A stretch of 23,815 nt of DNA, taken from positions 1 to 23,815 of the forward strand of contig JBNKLG010000039.1 in the NCBI GenBank assembly GCA_050292235.1. Reading direction: 5' to 3'. Numbering within the stretch: the stretch's first letter is position 1; each line of letters starts with the position of its first letter. Below the pieces are notes generated by a model. The model did no database searches, was not told where the DNA came from, and worked only from the letters and a program-made list of their open reading frames with translations. Source of the stretch: JBNKLG01 sp050292235. Its GTDB lineage: Bacteria > Pseudomonadota > Gammaproteobacteria > Chromatiales > Chromatiaceae. This document shows, one piece after another, positions 16,660-23,769 of this stretch. Both the position numbers and the translations under genes were made by a program.

Positions 16660-17598
16660 ATGTTCGATCATCTCCAACCCAATGTCATCTGGGCGCTGGC
16701 CAGCCTCTTCGGCATACTGGTTGTCGCCTCCTCGGTCTCTTATGGCATGAGGCTGGTTAATCGGGGCAGGGATTACACGGAACTCACCAGCCGCATCCAC
16801 TCCTGGTGGGTGATGGCGGCGCTCTTCACCCTGGCCTTTCTGGTCAGCCGGGGGACGGCGCTGCTCTTTTTTGGTCTGGTCAGTTTTCTGGCGTTAAAGG
16901 AGTATTTCTCCCTGATTCCGACCCGGCGGGTCGATCGCCGGGTGCTGTTCTGGGCCTATCTCACCATTCCCTTTCAGTTCTATTGGGCGAGCATCGAATG
17001 GTATGGGATGTTCATCATCTTCATCCCCGTCTACGCCTTTCTGCTGATTCCCATGCGCATGGTACTGATGGGGGAGACGGCAGGTTTTCTGCGGGCTGCG
17101 GGCACCCTCCATTGGGGGGTGATGATCACCGTCTTCAGCCTGAGCCACATCGCTTATCTGCTGGTGCTGCCCCTGGCGGGCAATCCCGTGGCTGGCGGGG
17201 CCGGGCTGGTCTTCTTTCTCGTGGTGCTGACCCAGCTGAACGATGTCTTTCAGTACCTTTGGGGAAAACTGTTTGGTCGCCACAAGGTAATCCCCAAGGT
17301 CAGCCCCAACAAAACGCGGGAGGGCCTGCTCGGCGGCATCCTGACCACGACACTGCTGGCGATTCTGTTGGCCCCCTGGTTGACCCCCTTGGATTATCCC
17401 GAGGCATTGGCCGCCGGACTGCTCATTGCCATCGCCGGCTTTGTGGGTGATGTCACCATCTCTGCGCTGAAACGCGACCTCAAGGTAAAAGACAGCGGCA
17501 GCCTGCTGCCAGGGCATGGCGGTATTCTGGATCGGGTTGACAGCCTGACCTATACCGCGCCGCTCTTCTTTCATTACATCTACTATCTGCACTATTAG
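16660..17598 (+). CDS. ynbB: YnbB-like CDP-diacylglycerol synthase (CdsA family)
   Basis: A polytopic membrane protein of 312 residues expected to make CDP-diacylglycerol from phosphatidate and CTP, the donor substrate of the YnbA-type enzyme encoded upstream. The C-terminal CdsA signature is present: SALKRDLKVKDSG, LLPGHGGILDRVDS near residues 265-293. Earlier hydrophobic segments cover most of the chain, with a conserved KVIPKVSPNKTREGLLGG loop. I chose ATG 16660, two bases after the ynbA stop, over a longer in-frame start within ynbA. The pair ynbA-ynbB supplies donor and transferase together, which suggests a dedicated lipid rather than bulk phospholipid synthesis. Confidence 0.92.
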   Translation: MFDHLQPNVIWALASLFGILVVASSVSYGMRLVNRGRDYTELTSRIHSWWVMAALFTLAFLVSRGTALLFFGLVSFLALKEYFSLIPTRRVDRRVLFWAYLTIPFQFYWASIEWYGMFIIFIPVYAFLLIPMRMVLMGETAGFLRAAGTLHWGVMITVFSLSHIAYLLVLPLAGNPVAGGAGLVFFLVVLTQLNDVFQYLWGKLFGRHKVIPKVSPNKTREGLLGGILTTTLLAILLAPWLTPLDYPEALAAGLLIAIAGFVGDVTISALKRDLKVKDSGSLLPGHGGILDRVDSLTYTAPLFFHYIYYLHY

Positions 17599-17610
17599 GC
17601 CCGGATTCGC

Positions 17611-18255
17611 ATGTTGTCACGCCTGCTTCGCTATCTCTTTTTCGGGCTGGTGGTGCGTCCGGTGGTGCTGCTCGTGCTGGGCCTGAATGTGCGCCATCGG
17701 GAGAGCTTGCCGCAGCAGGGGCCAGCGATTGTCGTTGCCAATCACAACAGCCATCTGGATACCCTGGTCCTGATGACCCTCCTGCCTTTCAGCCAATTGA
17801 GACATATCCATCCCGTGGCCGCCGCCGACTATTTCCTGCGCAATCGGCTCTGGTCCTGGTTCGCGCTTTCCATCATCGGCATCATCCCCTTGCAGCGGCA
17901 ACGCCAGAGCGCCCATGAGGATCCGCTGGCCGAGGCATCGGCGGCCCTGGCAGAGGGCAAGATCCTGATCCTCTTCCCCGAGGGCTCCCGTGGTGAACCG
18001 GAGAAGATGGGGGCGCTGAAAAAGGGGATATCGCATCTGGCTCAGCGCCATCCCAAGGTGCCGGTCATCCCGGTATTTCTCCATGGGCTGGGCAAGGCGC
18101 TGCCAAAGGGGGAGGGGCTGTTGGTGCCCTTTTTCTGCGATGTCTTTGTGGGTGAACCTATCTACTGGCCGGGTGATCGGCAGCAACAGATGGCGATGCT
18201 GACGGAACGCTTTGCGCAATTGGACAGTCAATGTATTCGTTCTGACGAGTGGTAA
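17611..18255 (+). CDS. PlsC-like 1-acylglycerol-3-phosphate acyltransferase
   Basis: A 214-residue member of the lysophosphatidic-acid acyltransferase family, which adds an acyl chain to lysophosphatidate to give phosphatidate. The N-terminal hydrophobic stretch (about 8-25) anchors it to the inner membrane. The catalytic NHNSHLD motif (His45 to Asp50) and the FPEGSRGEPE substrate-binding motif (about 122-131) are intact. It begins 12 bp after ynbB and is followed 18 bp later by ynbC. As I recall, the E. coli ynbABCD set has no such gene, so this is an addition to the cluster that would supply phosphatidate to the CdsA-like enzyme. It could instead reacylate a lysolipid released by the hydrolase next to it. 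Confidence 0.9.
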   Translation: MLSRLLRYLFFGLVVRPVVLLVLGLNVRHRESLPQQGPAIVVANHNSHLDTLVLMTLLPFSQLRHIHPVAAADYFLRNRLWSWFALSIIGIIPLQRQRQSAHEDPLAEASAALAEGKILILFPEGSRGEPEKMGALKKGISHLAQRHPKVPVIPVFLHGLGKALPKGEGLLVPFFCDVFVGEPIYWPGDRQQQMAMLTERFAQLDSQCIRSDEW

Positions 18256-18273
18256 TGTCCCAAGGAGACAATC

Positions 18274-20040
18274 ATGGAAACAACCCTTCAGGCGCGAACC
18301 CCCGAAGAGAAAACCTTCAAAACCCATGATGGCGTCGATCTCTTCTACCGCTACTGGCCAGCGGCCAGCGCCCCCAAAGGGGCCATCATCCTCTTTCATC
18401 GCGGCCATGAGCATTCGGGTCGATTGATCCACCTGGTCGATGAGCTGAATCTACCGGATTATGCCTTTTTCGCCTGGGATGCCCGTGGTCACGGCCTTTC
18501 GCCGGGCGAACGGGGGTTCAGCCCCAGTCTCGCCACCTCGGTGCGTGATGTGCAGACCTTCATCGACCACATCAGCGTCGATTATGGTATCGCTCCAGAG
18601 GAGATGGCGGTGGTGGCCCAGAGTGTCGGGGCCGTGCTGATCTCGACCTGGGTGCACGACTACGCGCCCAGGATTCGCTGCATGGTGCTCGCCTCTCCGG
18701 CCTTCAAGGTGAAGCTCTATGTCCCCTTTGCCCGCATCGGTCTGCGTCTGATGCAAAGGTTTCGGGGCAACTTCTTCGTCAACAGCTATGTGAAGTCGAA
18801 GTTCCTCACCCACGACCCGGAGCGCATCGCCTCCTTTGATGCTGATCCCCTGATCAGCCGTCCGATCTCGGTTAATATCCTGCTGGCGCTCTATGAGGCG
18901 GCGGATCGTGTCGTGGCCGATGCGGCGGCCATCACTGTGCCGACCCAACTGCTGATTTCGGGCGATGATTGGGTAGTGCATCATGGTCCCCAGCACCGCT
19001 TTTACGAGCGTTTGGGCAGCCTAATCAAAGAGCGTCACATCCTGGCGGGCTTTTACCATGACACCCTGGGTGAGAAGGAGCGGAAACTGGCGATCGACAA
19101 GGTGCGGGACTTTATCCAGCGGCGCTTTGCCGAACCCCTCTCATGCCCCTCGTTGCTGGAGGCGGACAAGAGCGGCTTTACCCGCTATGAATCCGACCAG
19201 TTGGCTTCTCCCTTGCCGCTGTTCTCCCCTCGCGGCCTCTATTGGGTGCTGACCCGGCTGGGGCTGAAGCTGGGGGGTAACCTGTCCGAGGGGATCAAAC
19301 TGGGGCATCAGACCGGGTTTGATTCGGGCAGCACCCTCGACTACATCTATCGCAACCGACCGACTGGAAGCTCCGTGATCGGGGCGTGGGTCGACCAGCT
19401 CTATCTGAATTCCATTGGCTGGCGCGGCATCCGCCAGCGCAAGTTGAATTTGGAGGATCTGCTGCGCAATGCCATAGGGCGGTTGCGTGACGAGGGCAAG
19501 CCCGTGCATATCCTGGACGTCGCCTCCGGCCACGGGCGCTATATCCTGGAGGCCCTGGAACAGGGCAAAACCCTGCCCGACTCGATCCTGCTGCGGGACT
19601 ACAGCCCACTCAATGTGGCTCAGGGCAGCCAGTTGATCGAAGAGAAAGGGCTGGCGGCCACCGCCCGGTTTGTGGAGGCCAACGCCTTCGATCCCGACAG
19701 CTATGGCGGCGTGACGCCAAAGCCGACCCTGGGGGTGGTTTCCGGCCTCTATGAGCTCTTTCCCGATAACGACCTGATTCGCGCCTCGCTACAGGGGTTT
19801 GCGGCAGCCATCGAACCCGGCGGCTACCTGATCTACACCGGCCAGCCCTGGCATCCGCAACTGGAGATGATCGCCCGCGCCCTGACCAGCCATCGCCAGG
19901 GCGAGGCCTGGATCATGCGGCGGCGGACGCAGCAGGAGATGAATCAACTGGTCGAGGCGGCGGGTTTCGCCAAGATCGAACAGCGCATCGATGAATTCGG
20001 CATCTTCACCGTATCCCTGGCGCGTCGCAACGCCTTGTGA
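18274..20040 (+). CDS. ynbC: YnbC-like alpha/beta-hydrolase fused to a methyltransferase-like domain
   Basis: A 588-residue two-domain protein. Residues 1-285 are an alpha/beta-hydrolase of the monoglyceride-lipase type. It has FHRGHEHSGR at the oxyanion loop (where typical lipases read HG), the nucleophile in VVAQSVGAVL (Ser117), Asp231 in ISGDDWVV, and His262 in GFYHDTLGE. Residues from about 370 form a Rossmann fold with the SAM-type motif VHILDVASGHGRYILEAL (about 411-428), then YDPS-like acidic loops and a class I methyltransferase tail. No signal peptide or transmembrane helix is evident, so it is likely cytoplasmic or peripheral. E. coli YnbC has the same fusion and length by memory. 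The likely substrate class is a lysolipid or acylglycerol made by the neighbouring enzymes, but the actual substrate is unknown. GGAG precedes ATG 18274. Confidence 0.9.
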   Translation: METTLQARTPEEKTFKTHDGVDLFYRYWPAASAPKGAIILFHRGHEHSGRLIHLVDELNLPDYAFFAWDARGHGLSPGERGFSPSLATSVRDVQTFIDHISVDYGIAPEEMAVVAQSVGAVLISTWVHDYAPRIRCMVLASPAFKVKLYVPFARIGLRLMQRFRGNFFVNSYVKSKFLTHDPERIASFDADPLISRPISVNILLALYEAADRVVADAAAITVPTQLLISGDDWVVHHGPQHRFYERLGSLIKERHILAGFYHDTLGEKERKLAIDKVRDFIQRRFAEPLSCPSLLEADKSGFTRYESDQLASPLPLFSPRGLYWVLTRLGLKLGGNLSEGIKLGHQTGFDSGSTLDYIYRNRPTGSSVIGAWVDQLYLNSIGWRGIRQRKLNLEDLLRNAIGRLRDEGKPVHILDVASGHGRYILEALEQGKTLPDSILLRDYSPLNVAQGSQLIEEKGLAATARFVEANAFDPDSYGGVTPKPTLGVVSGLYELFPDNDLIRASLQGFAAAIEPGGYLIYTGQPWHPQLEMIARALTSHRQGEAWIMRRRTQQEMNQLVEAAGFAKIEQRIDEFGIFTVSLARRNAL

Positions 20041-21356
20041 TCAGTCGGAAAGCGAAGCCGCTCCAGTGGCGGGCCGCCCTCTGGCTATTGCTGCTGGGGC
20101 CGATCTTTTTCATCAGCTACGGCGGGGCCAATTGGTATGCCGCCCAGCAGGCGCAGGTGGGGTATCTTTTCTTCGAGTGGGAGCGCCAGATCCCCTTCGT
20201 GCCCTGGACCATCATCCCTTACTGGTCCATTGACCTCTTTTACGCCCTTTCGCTCTTTATCTGTAGCTTAACCACCGAGCTGAACACCCTGGTTCGGCGT
20301 CTCTTGACCGCCCAGGTGATCGCTGTCTGCGCCTTCCTGCTGTTTCCCCTGCAGTTCAGTTTTGAGCGCCCCCAGGCGGATGGTCTCTTCGGCGGACTCT
20401 TTGCTGCCCTCTACACCTTCGATCAGCCGTTCAACCAGGCCCCCTCCCTGCACATTGCGCTGCTGGTCATCCTCTGGAAACACTACCAGCTGCATCTGCC
20501 GCGCCGCTTTCAACCGCTGCTGCATCTGCTCAGCCTGCTCATCGCCGTCTCGGTGTTGACCACTTACCAGCACCACTTTATCGACATCCCCACCGGTGCG
20601 CTGTTGGGCTGGTTCACCGTCTGGCTGTGGCCCCATGCCGATGCGCCCGGGCTGAGCGCCAGCAAAAGGGTTCGAGACCCCAAGGGCAGGCAGATAGCCG
20701 CAGCCTACCTGCTGGCAGCGATGGTCATAGGCTGGACAGCCATCAAGGCAGGGGACGGCTTTCTCTGGCTGCTCTGGCCGGCTGTTTCCTTGCTGATGGT
20801 CGCCCTCTTTTATGCCATCGTCGGTAGCCAAGGCTTCCAGAAAGGGGCCGATGGGCGGATGTCGATGGCGGCAAAATGGCTGCTGTTTCCCTATCTGATT
20901 GCTGCCTGGATCAACTCGCGCCTCTGGACCCGGAAAACCGCGCTCGCCGTGCAGATCGACGACAACCTCTGGCTGGGTCGGTTTCCCTCTCGACAAGAGA
21001 TCCGCCAGGGCGGCTATGCCAGCGTGATCGACATGAGCGCCGAACTGCCCGCGCCAGGGCGGGTCGACCATTGGCACGCGCTGCCTTCACTGGATCTTCT
21101 GGTGCCATCCGCAGCGACACTGCATGCCGCAGCGGAGCTGATCGACAATCAGCGCTCACAGGGCAGGGGGTCGATCCTGGTCGTCTGCGCCCTCGGCTAC
21201 TCCCGCAGTGCCATGGCCGTAGCGACCTGGTTGCTGCGAACGCAGCGGGCAGAAACGGTCGATGCGGCCATCGAGATCATTCGATCCAAACGGCCAGAGA
21301 TTGTCCTGGGCGAGCGACACCACCAGCGGTTGCAGGAGCTGCTGGATGCCCGATAA
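20037..21356 (+). CDS. ynbD: YnbD-like PAP2 phosphatase fused to dual-specificity phosphatase
   Basis: A 439-residue membrane protein with two phosphatase modules. The N-terminal part has about five or six hydrophobic helices and PAP2 (type 2 phosphatidate phosphatase) motifs: FSFERP near 107-112, PSLH at 136-139, and HHFIDIPTG at 179-187 with the catalytic His180. The C-terminal part from about residue 310 is a cytoplasmic dual-specificity (tyrosine-type) phosphatase with C384-x5-R390 in VVCALGYSRSA. The start is GTG 20037, overlapping the ynbC stop by 4 bp (GTGA). Both modules could remove phosphate from a lipid phosphate, such as the product of YnbA; whether they act on one substrate on opposite membrane faces is inference. 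Confidence 0.9.
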   Translation: MISRKAKPLQWRAALWLLLLGPIFFISYGGANWYAAQQAQVGYLFFEWERQIPFVPWTIIPYWSIDLFYALSLFICSLTTELNTLVRRLLTAQVIAVCAFLLFPLQFSFERPQADGLFGGLFAALYTFDQPFNQAPSLHIALLVILWKHYQLHLPRRFQPLLHLLSLLIAVSVLTTYQHHFIDIPTGALLGWFTVWLWPHADAPGLSASKRVRDPKGRQIAAAYLLAAMVIGWTAIKAGDGFLWLLWPAVSLLMVALFYAIVGSQGFQKGADGRMSMAAKWLLFPYLIAAWINSRLWTRKTALAVQIDDNLWLGRFPSRQEIRQGGYASVIDMSAELPAPGRVDHWHALPSLDLLVPSAATLHAAAELIDNQRSQGRGSILVVCALGYSRSAMAVATWLLRTQRAETVDAAIEIIRSKRPEIVLGERHHQRLQELLDAR

Positions 21357-21795
21357 AGATGCCACCTCCATGAGCCTCAGCAGTTGCATCGCACTGCTTG
21401 AGCAGCACAAAAAGATCCACGGTCTTTCCCTCCCTGTAACCGTTGTTGCCGTCGCCATCCTGCTGGCCCCTCTGGCGCTGTCCACGTCACCCTCACTGCT
21501 CTGGCTGGGCATCACAACCACCATCATCCTGCTCGGACTGGCCGAGATCTGGTTTGCCCTTCGGATTGGGTTCGATCAACAGCTCCTGGCATCGATCAGC
21601 GCAGATCCCAGCGACCTGCAACGTCTGGATCAAGCTTTGATTCAATTGAAACTGATGCCATCGTCTAAGGCTGGGCGGGGCTTGGAGGAACGCTTGCAAG
21701 GTTGCCTGCGACTGTTGACATGGCAGGGGAGGGTGGTGGTTGGGCAGTTGCTGGTGGCGGTGATTGGTGTGGGATCAGGAGGGGTGATTGGGTGA
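21346..21795 (+). CDS. Small membrane protein of unknown function after ynbD
   Basis: A 149-residue protein with two adjacent hydrophobic helices (about residues 25-65: LPVTVVAVAILLAPLALS, then LLWLGITTTIILLGLAEIWF) and a third near the C-terminus (VVVGQLLVAVIGVGSGGV). The middle is a soluble, Leu/Gln-rich segment that looks helical. I do not recognise a family. I chose ATG 21346, which overlaps the ynbD stop by 11 bp and has AGGAG about 7 bases upstream; ATG 21370 is a poorer alternative. The overlap makes it part of the lipid cluster transcript. Its last residues (GSGGVIG) are very glycine-rich. It may be a partner or regulator of the YnbD-type phosphatase. Confidence 0.65.
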   Translation: MPDKDATSMSLSSCIALLEQHKKIHGLSLPVTVVAVAILLAPLALSTSPSLLWLGITTTIILLGLAEIWFALRIGFDQQLLASISADPSDLQRLDQALIQLKLMPSSKAGRGLEERLQGCLRLLTWQGRVVVGQLLVAVIGVGSGGVIG

Positions 21796-21968
21796 TGCCG
21801 ATGTTCAGAGAACCGATGGTGAAATGGGCTATGCTTGGTCTGTAGGGGAGAAAGGGGGATCAAATGATGGGAGGCTTGCGGGCCAGTATGGCACTAGACG
21901 GAATCGGCCTAGTAAAATTTATCCTATTCGGCCTATTACCCCATTGGCCCGTTCTTACCATTCAATAG
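21796..21968 (+). other. Boundary segment between the ynb-type cluster and the cassette array
   Basis: No supported gene. Base composition changes here from the GC-rich chromosome to AT-richer DNA. An 11-bp near-repeat (TCGGCCTAGTA at 21904 and TCGGCCTATTA at 21928) occurs twice with one mismatch. A weak attC-like arrangement may span 21807-21974: AAC at 21811, then ATGGTGAA, with TTACCAT near 21956, then GTTGAAC. The arms pair as ATGGT(G)AA with TTACCAT, but the R'' box (AGAGAAC) does not fit RYYYAAC and the span is long. This segment should hold whatever recombination site the first cassette was inserted next to. Confidence 0.4.
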
Positions 21969-23283
21969 TTGAACAAATAAAAGGAAAAATAGAAAGCCAC
22001 ATTATGGTTAGCATATAGACAGACAAGGAGGTTTATATAATGAACACGACACTACAGGACATATTCATATCGAACTATGAAAGCTATAGAAAGCATCATG
22101 GGGTCAGCATAGAACAACATCAGGCATCGGAAGCCATCATGACCTGTAGAACCGAAGCGTTGGGGCATGAAGAATGGGTCTGTTTGAACGGAGACCATGT
22201 GGAGCAAGAGCCACACTCTTGCCGTCATCGTAGTTGTCCACGCTGTCATGGTGCACAAACGCACCAATGGCTTGAGATGATGCAGGAACGGCTGCTGCCG
22301 TGTGATCACTATCATCTGGTCATCACCTTGCCCCATGAGCTGCTTCCTTTGTGGCAATACAACCGACACTGGAGCGTTGATCGGCTATTCAAGGGAGCGG
22401 TGGAAACGATCAGTCAACTGTTGTCAGACGAGCGTTACCTGGGCGCGGAAGTCGGCATTATAGCCACACTCCACACCTGGGGCAGGACGCTGAGTGCCCA
22501 TCCGCATGTGCATCTGTTGGTGACTGGATCTGGATTGAATCGCGGAAAATGCCGACACAGTCGGAAAGACTTTTTGCTGCCGGTTGGTGTGATCAAAGCC
22601 AAGTTCAGAGGCAAGTGGCTGAGTTGGTTGAATGCGGCCTACGCCGAGGAAGCAATCAGATTGCCGCCCTCATGGAATGAGGGGGAATGGATTCACCTAT
22701 TGCGCCAGCTTGCGAGAAAGGAGTGGAATGTGCGGATACAAGGGGCGTATCGCCACGGAAACGGTGTGCTCAACTACCTTTCCCGTTATGTACGCGGAGG
22801 CCCGATCAAAGAGAAACGGATCAAAAAGGCGACTGAGGAAGAGGTCGAATTCCAATATCGGGATCATCATGATGGCAAGGACAAGCGGATGCGATTAAAG
22901 ACCGAGCACTTTATCGAACGCCTGCTATGGCATGTGCCCAACAAAGGGCAACACAATGTGCGCTATTATGGACTTTATTCACCCGGGGCCAGAGAGAAAC
23001 GGAACAAAATGAGGGCATTGATGGGCGTGGTCAAATCGGATGAAAAGCGAAAAGACGTTGCGGGAAAAGAGCGGAGATGCCCCAAATGTCAGGCCGTGCT
23101 ATTTCACAGCAGCAGCACACGACGCAAAATTTCCTATATTAAGAGTAAAACTCGTCAGCAAGCGCCTAATGTTCAACAAAACGCTGAACCAGCCCTGGCA
23201 TTTCCATTCCTCAATATGGGCCCTACCATTCAAACAGGCCCTCCGGCTTTTTTTGGACCACCCTCGGGCTGGTTAGCTTATCG
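21969..23283 (+). mobile_element. Integron gene cassette 1, carrying an IS91-type transposase gene
   Basis: The segment has cassette boundaries on both sides: it starts in G/TTGAAC (21968-21974, a perfect GTTRRRY core) and ends at the G of GTTATGT (23283). Its own attC begins with R'' GTTCAAC (23171), the exact reverse complement of GTTGAAC, as required when the ends join in the excised circle. The length is 1315 bp. It contains one gene, a transposase, filling almost the whole cassette, plus a 71-bp AT-rich leader. An alternative is an IS91-like element that inserted beside an existing attC, since IS91 elements favour GAAC or CAAG targets and GAAC is present at the boundary. Confidence 0.75.
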
Positions 23284-23296
23284 TTATGTGATTTGA
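22040..23296 (+). CDS. IS91-family HUH transposase, C-terminus running through an attC site
   Basis: A 418-residue transposase of the IS91 type, which moves single-stranded DNA by rolling-circle transposition. Visible parts are an N-terminal zinc-binding segment (CRHRSCPRCH, with Cys61, Cys66 and Cys69), the metal-binding HUH-type motif HPHVHLLVTG (His154, His156, His158), and the catalytic tyrosine pair in NYLSRYV (Tyr246 and Tyr250). All key residues are intact. A CPKC pair lies near residues 347-350. The last 41 or so residues, from about 378, are read from the attC site, and the stop lies 13 bp inside the next cassette; the family domain seems to end before that. A very strong AAGGAGGT site (22025-22032) precedes the ATG. 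Confidence 0.9.
   Translation: MNTTLQDIFISNYESYRKHHGVSIEQHQASEAIMTCRTEALGHEEWVCLNGDHVEQEPHSCRHRSCPRCHGAQTHQWLEMMQERLLPCDHYHLVITLPHELLPLWQYNRHWSVDRLFKGAVETISQLLSDERYLGAEVGIIATLHTWGRTLSAHPHVHLLVTGSGLNRGKCRHSRKDFLLPVGVIKAKFRGKWLSWLNAAYAEEAIRLPPSWNEGEWIHLLRQLARKEWNVRIQGAYRHGNGVLNYLSRYVRGGPIKEKRIKKATEEEVEFQYRDHHDGKDKRMRLKTEHFIERLLWHVPNKGQHNVRYYGLYSPGAREKRNKMRALMGVVKSDEKRKDVAGKERRCPKCQAVLFHSSSTRRKISYIKSKTRQQAPNVQQNAEPALAFPFLNMGPTIQTGPPAFFGPPSGWLAYRYVI
23171..23289 (+). other. attC recombination site 1 (119 bp)
   Basis: R'' is GTTCAAC (23171-23177, a perfect RYYYAAC). After a 5-base spacer comes L'' GCTGAACCAGCCC (23183-23195). L' is GGGCTGGTTAGC (23266-23277), then a 5-base spacer, and R' GTTATGT (23283-23289). 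L'' and L' pair over 12 bp with one extra G in L'', at the ninth base after the AAC, the same position as the extra base of attC site 2. The extra base is usually C on this strand, so the G is slightly unusual. The site overlaps the 3' end of the transposase reading frame. Recombination would cut between G23283 and T23284. Confidence 0.85.
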
Positions 23297-23769
23297 AATG
23301 GAAACACTTCTAATTAATGTAGATATGGAGCTTTATAGTCTTGAAAGGCTGCAAAGCATTAGTGAGGAACTAAAAGGTAAAGTGTATACACTCTACGAAG
23401 GAGAAAGTGGTGAAGGCTATATGTTCTCCGCTGAAGTTAGTACAGGCGGTGGAGTAGATACAATAGAGGAGATTATTAATAAATTCCTAAAACTACTCTC
23501 CTCAATAAAAAGCCAAGAACTACTTAGTAAGTGTACGCATAAGGTGTTCAATGTAGGCATAGAAGTAGGCACTGAGCCAAGGTTTTGTGAATTTGTTCTG
23601 CCAAATGCTGTAATGAAAAATGCTGCCACATCAGGATTTTCAGTAACTTTCACTGTGTACAGCTATGATCCAGAAAATGAGCTATGAATAAATCACATAA
23701 CAATTCGGTCAAGTTCGCTCCCTATGGTCGCTGGGACCTCCGCTACGCTCCGGCCCCTTACCGTAGACG
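23284..23769 (+). mobile_element. Integron gene cassette 2 (486 bp) with a DUF4279-like gene
   Basis: The cassette begins TTATGT after G23283 and ends at G23769. Its own R'' is ACATAAC (23695), the exact reverse complement of GTTATGT at its 5' end, which is the closed-circle rule for a cassette. It carries a single gene starting 14 bp into the cassette and ending 7 bp before the attC, the compact layout typical of cassettes. It has no promoter I can see, so expression probably depends on transcription from upstream. Confidence 0.85.
23298..23687 (+). CDS. Small cassette-encoded protein, DUF4279-like
   Basis: A 129-residue, acidic, soluble protein in AT-rich DNA unlike the chromosomal genes to the left. 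The start LLINVDMELYS and the end CEFVLPNAVMKNAATSGFSVTFTVYSY resemble the pattern of DUF4279 proteins (an N-terminal beta strand with a central WxxxLxxx region and a C-terminal L..LA..G..L....Y strand). The match is judged by eye and the W-rich middle is weak. No catalytic motif, signal peptide or membrane helix is visible. DUF4279 proteins have no firm function; some small proteins like this act as immunity or stress proteins. The ATG at 23298 lies 1 bp after the transposase stop, which could allow translational coupling. Confidence 0.6.
   Translation: METLLINVDMELYSLERLQSISEELKGKVYTLYEGESGEGYMFSAEVSTGGGVDTIEEIINKFLKLLSSIKSQELLSKCTHKVFNVGIEVGTEPRFCEFVLPNAVMKNAATSGFSVTFTVYSYDPENEL

Noticed and set aside
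21904..21938. Two copies of TCGGCCTAKTA as a possible CRISPR or iteron
   Set aside because: Only two imperfect 11-bp copies, so not an array; noted only as a boundary feature.
21788..22018. 76-codon open frame across the cluster/array boundary
   Set aside because: It needs a TTG start overlapping the preceding gene, has no ribosome binding site or recognisable motif, and crosses a cassette boundary.
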